Origin: JAOABC01 sp041287495
GTDB lineage: Bacteria > Aquificota > Aquificia > Aquificales > Hydrogenothermaceae
DNA: 64,000 bases
Direction: 5' to 3'
Assembly (NCBI GenBank): GCA_041287495.1
Contig: JBEULE010000033.1
Span: 4,030-68,029, forward strand
Part shown: positions 59,652 to 64,000 of the stretch, in pieces
Position numbering within the stretch: the first letter of the stretch is position 1
Layout of the letters: each line of letters starts with the position of its first letter
Notes under the pieces: model-generated
Seen by the model: only the letters and a program-made list of their open reading frames with translations
Databases searched by the model: none
What the model was told of the DNA's origin: nothing
Made by a program: the position numbers and the translations under genes

Positions 59652-60811
59652 TAAAGAATTCTTTTTTTCTATCTTCAATGTTTGTTTATATAAATACTCT
59701 GGGATATATATTACATGTCATAATAAGCAGAATATTAGGTCCAGAGAAGTATGGGGAATTTATGGTTATATATTCATTTATGCTTGCAATAGGATTTTTG
59801 TCCACAGTTTATCCCAATCTAACTATAAAGATGGTTATAGAAGACGGAAATATAAGATATGATATCTTCAGATTTATTAGGTTGACATCTGTTGGAATAG
59901 GTTTTCTACTATGGGTTTTTATATTGATAAATAGTGAATTTTTAGCCAATTTTCTTAGAATAGAAAAAGAGTATCTATTGATAATTCCATTTATTTGGTT
60001 TTTAATATTCCTAAATTCTGTAGAAAAAGGATTTTTACAAGCAAAAGAAAGATTTGGTATGTATTCTCTCATTAACTCCTTTGAACTGACAATTAGATTC
60101 TTTTTGGTTTTGTTTTTTTTATATCTTGGATATGAAATATGGGGAATTATGTTTGCTACTTTGTCGGCCCTTTTGATATCTTTTATTTTATTGCTTTTAA
60201 TTAATAAAAATTTATTCGGTAATATAAAACCGATAAGCTTTAAAAAGTTTTCTATCACAGTATTAACAACCATTCCGACTGGACTTTTTATCTATGCAGA
60301 TGATATTTTTATCAGAAGAATATTTGATTCTAAGACCGCTGGTTTATATGCTTCTGCTTCTATAGTTGGAAAAGCTTTTACATGGTTCTGTATAACTATA
60401 TTTAGTGTTTATTTTATAAAGATAGTTAAAGATTCAACCGCATATAAGAATTTAGTGTTCAGATATTTTGTTTTTATTTTATCTGTATCCTTATTAACTG
60501 AAATATTAATCTTAACATTTGGTAAGGAAATTTTTACTTTTCTTTTTGGTTATAAATTTATAAATGCCTTTGACTACTTGAAAGTTTATATCCCTTCTAA
60601 TATACCTTTAATACTTTCAGTTGCTATTATAACTGCAAATATAAGCATCGAAAAATTAACAAAGTATGTTTACTTGCATTTGTTCTGTTATTATGCAGGA
60701 TTTTTAGTGTTTGATTTTATAACTCCTTATCATTATCTTTTATATATCTTTTTGTTAAATAGCATATTTTTAAGTATTTATTGCTTCAAAATTTTTAAAA
60801 ATTTTTCTTAA
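59648..60811 (+). CDS. Wzx-type polysaccharide flippase (MOP superfamily)
   Basis: 387 residues, about 11-12 membrane helices. N-terminal motif SRILGPEKYGEFMVIYSFMLAIGF is characteristic of oligosaccharide flippases (RfbX/Wzx), and TTIPTGLFIYADDIFIRRIFDSKTAGLYASASIVGK is their second-half signature. It would turn the lipid-linked sugar over the membrane. It is the last gene of the glycan run. Its end overlaps the convergent membrane-protein gene by 17 bases. Slightly shorter than typical Wzx (about 420-480). Confidence 0.85.
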   Translation: MIKNSFFLSSMFVYINTLGYILHVIISRILGPEKYGEFMVIYSFMLAIGFLSTVYPNLTIKMVIEDGNIRYDIFRFIRLTSVGIGFLLWVFILINSEFLANFLRIEKEYLLIIPFIWFLIFLNSVEKGFLQAKERFGMYSLINSFELTIRFFLVLFFLYLGYEIWGIMFATLSALLISFILLLLINKNLFGNIKPISFKKFSITVLTTIPTGLFIYADDIFIRRIFDSKTAGLYASASIVGKAFTWFCITIFSVYFIKIVKDSTAYKNLVFRYFVFILSVSLLTEILILTFGKEIFTFLFGYKFINAFDYLKVYIPSNIPLILSVAIITANISIEKLTKYVYLHLFCYYAGFLVFDFITPYHYLLYIFLLNSIFLSIYCFKIFKNFS

Positions 60812-61442
60812 ATTTTATATCAAGATTTTCAAAGGCAACTAAAATTGATACTATAAAAAATAATATTAAGAATATACCGAAAACTTCATAAATTTTTCCA
60901 AAACCCATATTTATCATATAAAATCCAATAACCGGTAAGAGAATAAACATTATTAGGTTTTTTACATTGCCATAGTAATAAATTTTAAATATATACCCAA
61001 CTAAAGTTGAGCTTGATATATTTAGAATACCTTTAAATATAACAAAAATTAGCAAAATTTTAAGGACATCTACCAATATTGTAGTCAGCTTTGAAATGTT
61101 TATAATATCTAATACTATGTTATAAACATCTATAGCTTTAAATGTTATCTCTACAACAGAGATTACAAAAATCAGATCTAAGATCAAAACGGAAAGAACT
61201 CCCCATCTATCTATTGCTTCTGCTTCGTTTTCCGGTAAATCTTCTATAGTAAAATTTGCAATTTCCTGTATTTTTTCTGTAAATCTTTCAGCATCAGTGC
61301 TATTTAATATTATGACAAAAGGTTTATTTTCTTTAAGATTTTTTAAAAGATTCTTACTATCAATATTAAATTCTTTTAATACTTCATAAAGTTTTGATAA
61401 GTGTTCATTTTTCTTTAAACTTGTTAAATATATTTTTTTCAT
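60795..61442 (-). CDS. Unknown membrane protein
   Basis: 215 residues. A cytosolic N-terminal domain (KKIYLTSLKKNEHLSKLYEVLKEFNID... KPFVIILNSTDAERFTEKIQEIANF) resembles a small alpha/beta ligand or protein interaction domain. Four to five membrane helices follow (VLILDLIFVISVVEITF, LTTILVDVLKILLIFVIF, LIMFILLPVIGFYMINMGF, VFGIFLILFFIVSILVAF). No family recognised. Convergent with the flippase. Begins 20 bases after the kinase-like gene in the minus-strand run. Confidence 0.7.
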   Translation of the reverse strand: MKKIYLTSLKKNEHLSKLYEVLKEFNIDSKNLLKNLKENKPFVIILNSTDAERFTEKIQEIANFTIEDLPENEAEAIDRWGVLSVLILDLIFVISVVEITFKAIDVYNIVLDIINISKLTTILVDVLKILLIFVIFKGILNISSSTLVGYIFKIYYYGNVKNLIMFILLPVIGFYMINMGFGKIYEVFGIFLILFFIVSILVAFENLDIKFKKNF

Positions 61443-61462
61443 TATTCTAAATCTCTTTTCTT

Positions 61463-61963
61463 TTAAATAATATCTATTTTATCAAACCTTTTTATAAACT
61501 GCATCACTTGTGCCACATTTTTAGGTCTCAATGTCGGCTTTGCCCTTTCAAAGTCTATAAGGTATAGTTTTAAATCTTTATCTACAAGGACATTTTTGTA
61601 TGGTCTGTGCATCTCTTCTTTGTTTATCTTTATTTTATCAAGGATTTTTGCTTGGTCTAAAAGTTGTTTAAGAAGAATTTCTTTATTTTCTTCATTTAAC
61701 ACATCTATCAGATGTTCCCCAACTATGTACTCATAGGCTATAAAATCTTCACCTATGATTTCAAGTTTACTTCCTATACCTTCCCTGTTTACAATCTCTA
61801 AAATTCTCCCTTCCTTTAAGATGGCATGTCGGTGAATATCTTTTAATGGAACTTTAAAAGACAGAATTTTACCGTTAAGTTTTCCTCTGTATACAACAGA
61901 CCTCCAACCTTCTCCTATCTTCTCTAAATCTTGAATTTTCTCTTTAATATCTTCAAACTTCAT
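61463..61963 (-). CDS. COG2112-like predicted protein kinase
   Basis: 166 residues, a very small kinase-like fold. Glycine-rich loop IGEGWRSVVYRG, candidate Lys in LSFKVPL, Glu in LKEGRILEI, hinge YEYIVGEHL, then HRPYKNVLVDKDLKLYLIDFERA. The normal catalytic HxD is HRP here, while the metal-binding DFE is kept. This RPxKN...IDFE form is what I recall for the COG2112 kinases of archaea and thermophiles, so it may be a legitimate variant. Target unknown. Ten bases separate it from the next gene. Confidence 0.7.
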   Translation of the reverse strand: MKFEDIKEKIQDLEKIGEGWRSVVYRGKLNGKILSFKVPLKDIHRHAILKEGRILEIVNREGIGSKLEIIGEDFIAYEYIVGEHLIDVLNEENKEILLKQLLDQAKILDKIKINKEEMHRPYKNVLVDKDLKLYLIDFERAKPTLRPKNVAQVMQFIKRFDKIDII

Positions 61964-61972
61964 TTCTATAGA

Positions 61973-62413
61973 CTATTTTTTTCTACCTATATGACTCCAT
62001 ATCTCTTGGTCTATGTTATGAAGAACATACTCAGGAGCTTCTATTTTTGCTATATATTTTCCATCTATTACAAGAATATTACCGTTTTCATCTTTTTCAA
62101 ACTTCACATCTATAACTTTATGTTTTCCTTTGTAAACTTCTAATCCATCAACTTTTTCCTCTATTCTATCAAATTTCAACATATTTGCCTGTTTTTGAAT
62201 GATATCTTTTATCATATCTTTCTGAGGAAAAGACAAAACCCTCTGACTTATCTCTTCATTGTAGTATTTGTCGTTTAGCCAGACAAGGATTGTAAATGTT
62301 ATAACAGTTATATCTATAAGTAAAAATGTGTAGAATAGGGTTTTATTTGAGAAAAATATTACAGTTAAAACTGTAAGTAAGAGGATGGTTGATATGGATA
62401 TTTTCTTTAGCAT
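61973..62413 (-). CDS. Unknown small membrane protein
   Basis: 146 residues. Two adjacent N-terminal membrane helices (ISTILLLTVLTVIFFS and FYTFLLIDITVITFTILVWL) followed by a cytosolic domain of about 85 residues (KVDGLEVYKGKHKVIDVKFEKDENGNILVIDGKYIAKIEAP) that looks beta-rich. I do not recognise it. It lies 10 bases after lolA and 10 before the kinase-like gene, so it belongs to the trx-lolA run. Confidence 0.7.
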   Translation of the reverse strand: MLKKISISTILLLTVLTVIFFSNKTLFYTFLLIDITVITFTILVWLNDKYYNEEISQRVLSFPQKDMIKDIIQKQANMLKFDRIEEKVDGLEVYKGKHKVIDVKFEKDENGNILVIDGKYIAKIEAPEYVLHNIDQEIWSHIGRKK

Positions 62414-62422
62414 TTTAAATCC

Positions 62423-63016
62423 CTAGTAATTTATAATCTTTGCATTAGAGGGAAGATTTAATTCTATTTTAGGTTTTTGGGTTAAAAACTTAAAGGTTTT
62501 AAATTCAATTTCTACCCGGTTGTTTTCTGTATCAACCGCTTTTACAGTTCTGAGTGTGTTGTTTTGTATATAGATATCTATCTGTTTTATCTGTGTGTTG
62601 TTTTTTGGTTTTAAAGTAAGTTTTGACTGTGTATCTTCAAGAATATCAAACACTGTTTTTAGAGATTTATCCTGTATAAAAATAGATACTAAATCTTCTA
62701 TGAAGTTGTCAATATCTTTCTTTGACACTATTGCCTGATTTTCGGAAGGTGTGTATAACACAGTTTTTTCTTTTGTTATAAAGAGTATCTGCTCAAATGG
62801 TTTTGAGTAATCTACTTTTATGTTAAAAGGTTTTGAGGCTATTAAAGTTCCGGAGAAAATCTCCGGATTTTTTGAGTCAGTTTGATATGTCTTTTGGATA
62901 AAATCTGCCTGTATACCAGAAGATGTTTTTATTTTATTTTCAAGCCAACTTTTAGCCGAATTCTCTGCGTATGATAATGAAAAAATAAATAAGAAAAGAA
63001 TCCAAACATTTCTCAT
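62423..63016 (-). CDS. lolA: Outer-membrane lipoprotein carrier LolA
   Basis: 197 residues including a signal peptide (MRNVWILFLFIFSLSYA). The mature protein has the LolA pattern: WLENKIKTSSGIQADFIQKTYQ, FSGTLIASKPFNIKVDYSKPFEQILFITKEKTVLYTP and FDILEDTQSKLTLKPK. LolA shuttles lipoproteins across the periplasm to the outer membrane. I chose ATG 63016, which forms TAATG with the thioredoxin stop; four extra N-terminal residues in the longer frame add nothing. Its client in this window could be the glycine-zipper lipoprotein. Confidence 0.9.
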   Translation of the reverse strand: MRNVWILFLFIFSLSYAENSAKSWLENKIKTSSGIQADFIQKTYQTDSKNPEIFSGTLIASKPFNIKVDYSKPFEQILFITKEKTVLYTPSENQAIVSKKDIDNFIEDLVSIFIQDKSLKTVFDILEDTQSKLTLKPKNNTQIKQIDIYIQNNTLRTVKAVDTENNRVEIEFKTFKFLTQKPKIELNLPSNAKIINY

Positions 63017-63825
63017 TAGTATAACCACATAGCTAGTTTTTTTCTGTACTCTTTTGTGAGAGGATTATCTTCTCCAAGTAAGTTAAATATTGCAATCATT
63101 GATTTTCTTGCTCCATCATCTTTAAAGTTTCTGTCTTTTTTAACTATCTCCAAAAATAGTTTTAATGCTTCTTCGTAGTTTTCTTCTAATACATAGCATG
63201 AAGCTTGAGAGTATAGCATCTCTAAATCGTTTTCAAATTTATCTTTTATGCATTCTTTTTTGAAATCTATTAAAGCTTTTAAGCTTTGAGCTTTTGTAAA
63301 GTACTCTTTCTCATACTCTTTTATTGAATTTAAAAGGTCTAAAGCTTCATCAAATCTATCTAACTTTATCATAACTTTTGCTGCTTCAAGGGCAAGTTTT
63401 CTGTTTTGAGGATATTCCGATAAGGCTTTTTTGTATAAATCATAAGCTGACTGTAAATCTCCATTTTTTACAAGGTTATTTGCTTGGATTATATACTCAT
63501 CTGCTTTTGATTTTACATATTTACCTATTATCTGTCTTACTTGACTTTCTGGTAAAGCTCCTACAAACTTATCAACTACTTTTCCATCTTTTATAATTCT
63601 AACATCCGGAATACCGTGAACTCCAAACTCTTGAGCTATATCAGGATTTTCATCAGTGTTAACTTTTGCAAGGATAAAGCCATACTCGTTTGCAAGTTTT
63701 TCAAGTATAGGTTTTAAGGCTCTACAAGGACCACACCAAGCAGCCCAAAAATCTATGACAACAACATTTTCATAAGACTTTTCAAGTATCTCCGAAAAGT
63801 TTTCGGCATTTACATCAACAATCAT
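63016..63825 (-). CDS. Thioredoxin-TPR fusion (CnoX/YbbN-like)
   Basis: About 269 residues. The thioredoxin domain (1-108) has an active site WAAWCGPCRALKPIL with both cysteines and the cis-Pro loop GIPDVRII. The C-terminal half is a TPR/superhelical region (DEYIIQANNLVKNGDLQSAYDLYKKALSEYPQNRKL...). This matches CnoX/YbbN co-chaperones. The E. coli form lacks the CxxC, while many other bacteria keep it, as here. A double ATG starts the frame; the second (63825) is better spaced from the weak AGG. First complete gene after the right-edge element. Confidence 0.88.
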   Translation of the reverse strand: MIVDVNAENFSEILEKSYENVVVIDFWAAWCGPCRALKPILEKLANEYGFILAKVNTDENPDIAQEFGVHGIPDVRIIKDGKVVDKFVGALPESQVRQIIGKYVKSKADEYIIQANNLVKNGDLQSAYDLYKKALSEYPQNRKLALEAAKVMIKLDRFDEALDLLNSIKEYEKEYFTKAQSLKALIDFKKECIKDKFENDLEMLYSQASCYVLEENYEEALKLFLEIVKKDRNFKDDGARKSMIAIFNLLGEDNPLTKEYRKKLAMWLY

Positions 63826-63839
63826 CATTACCTGGTTAA

Positions 63840-63998
63840 CTAAAGTGTATAAAGCTGAAAAGCTTCACTACACTTTAGGTCAGGGTATTTGTATTCCGCC
63901 ATTTCAAGCTGACTCATCCCTGACAGGCGGTATTTTGAGTCAGCTATAGTCCCCGCACCAAGTAAAGGAACTAACCTACTTACACTCCTGTCCCAATC
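63840..63998 (-). CDS. C-terminal fragment of an open frame, TnpB-like tail (cut by window edge)
   Basis: A minus-strand frame enters from the right edge and stops at TAG (63842-63840), giving 52 residues. It begins DWDRSVSRLVPLLGAGTIAD and ends KCSEAFQLYTL. The WDRxV..LVPLLGaGTI part and the tail recall the end of IS200/IS605 TnpB proteins, after the DRDxNAxxNL motif, with some key residues not matching. The DNA is distinctly GC-richer than the host genes and is packed with inverted repeats, as expected where the omega RNA overlaps the tnpB 3' end. Identification is tentative. Confidence 0.4.
   Translation of the reverse strand, partial: DWDRSVSRLVPLLGAGTIADSKYRLSGMSQLEMAEYKYPDLKCSEAFQLYTL
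63841..63877. repeat. Imperfect terminal hairpin, possible IS200/IS605 right end
   Basis: TAAAGTGTA (63841-63849) pairs perfectly with TACACTTTA (63869-63877). An inner stem AAGCT (63852-63856) pairs with AGCTT (63861-63865) across a 4-base loop, with small unpaired bulges between. A bulged hairpin next to the tnpB end is typical of the TnpA-recognised right end. It could also act as a terminator. Confidence 0.5.
63879..63945. ncRNA. Structured RNA candidate (possible TnpB omega RNA)
   Basis: Three more exact stems occur within 67 bases: GTCAGGG (63879-63885) with CCCTGAC (63918-63924); CCGCC (63896-63900) with GGCGG (63926-63930); AGCTGACTCA (63907-63916) with TGAGTCAGCT (63936-63945). They interleave, so they imply a pseudoknot or alternative folds. 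Such density in the tnpB 3' end fits an omega RNA read on the minus strand. No boundary can be set. Confidence 0.35.
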
Positions 63999-64000
63999 CA

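Noticed and set aside
59809..60273. 154-codon minus-strand frame inside the flippase gene
   Set aside because: Shadow of a membrane protein on the other strand, without a start signal.
46131..60811. Defence or toxin-antitoxin system in the accessory region
   Set aside because: All recognisable genes are pilus or glycan functions; no nuclease/antitoxin pair, Cas protein or CRISPR array was found.

Overview
This window looks like chromosomal DNA of a thermophilic, chemolithoautotrophic, Gram-negative bacterium of the Aquificales. Hydrogenothermaceae of the Sulfurihydrogenibium/Persephonella type are the best guess. That is inferred from gene content, not from a database match. The pointers are: AT-rich DNA (about one third GC by eye), a short citryl-CoA lyase-like protein and a two-subunit-type carboxylase biotin carboxylase (both fit reductive TCA carbon fixation), futalosine-pathway MqnD, a DHH-CBS-type tRNA nucleotidyltransferase, a free-standing 5'-3' exonuclease, diderm functions (KdsB, LolA), and housekeeping operons that mix unrelated pathways and often start at TTG or GTG.

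Layout. 1-5.8 kb (minus): the N-terminus of a cation diffusion facilitator, ugd, comF, thiD, aspS, a PsiE-like membrane protein and hsp20 with its own consensus promoter and terminator. 5.9-11.7 kb (plus): mqnD, a receiver-like protein without the phospho-acceptor, a minimal TOPRIM protein, hisF, cimA, a SPOUT-like methyltransferase and mraY. 11.7-19.4 kb (minus): NtrY-like kinase, citryl-CoA lyase-like protein, gph, ftsB-like, eno, biotin carboxylase and lysC. 19.5-25.4 kb (plus): recN, uvrA, tRNA-Ser and deaD behind a structured leader. 25.4-41.6 kb (minus, with one plus-strand tRNA-Leu): L,D-transpeptidase, a two-component pair, tRNA nucleotidyltransferase, pmbA, thioesterase, phosphohexomutase, nrnA, 5'-3' exonuclease, hemB, rsmE and a zinc/manganese-type ABC transporter. 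41.7-46.1 kb (plus): SafE-like protein, beta-CASP nuclease, coiled-coil nuclease-like protein, thiG and kdsB.

The accessory core is 46.1-60.8 kb (plus). A small secreted protein, a PilY1-like adhesin and four minor pilins (FimT/GspH-, PilV-, PilW- and PilX-like) form one tightly overlapped operon. The major-type pilin follows under its own promoter, then a decayed pilin copy that has lost the membrane helix. Next comes a glycan block: a GT-C (DUF2723) transferase, a small membrane protein, GT9, a polyprenyl-phosphate-sugar synthase (GT2), a methyltransferase, GT4 and a flippase. Together these could build a type IV pilus or adhesin and decorate it, or another surface glycan, with sugar. The operon is bracketed by two copies of a perfect 15-bp sequence in opposite orientation.

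60.8-64 kb (minus): an unknown membrane protein, a COG2112-like kinase, a small membrane protein, lolA and a thioredoxin-TPR protein. The last ~160 bases are GC-richer and full of perfect inverted repeats. They look like the right end of an IS200/IS605-type element with the tail of tnpB.
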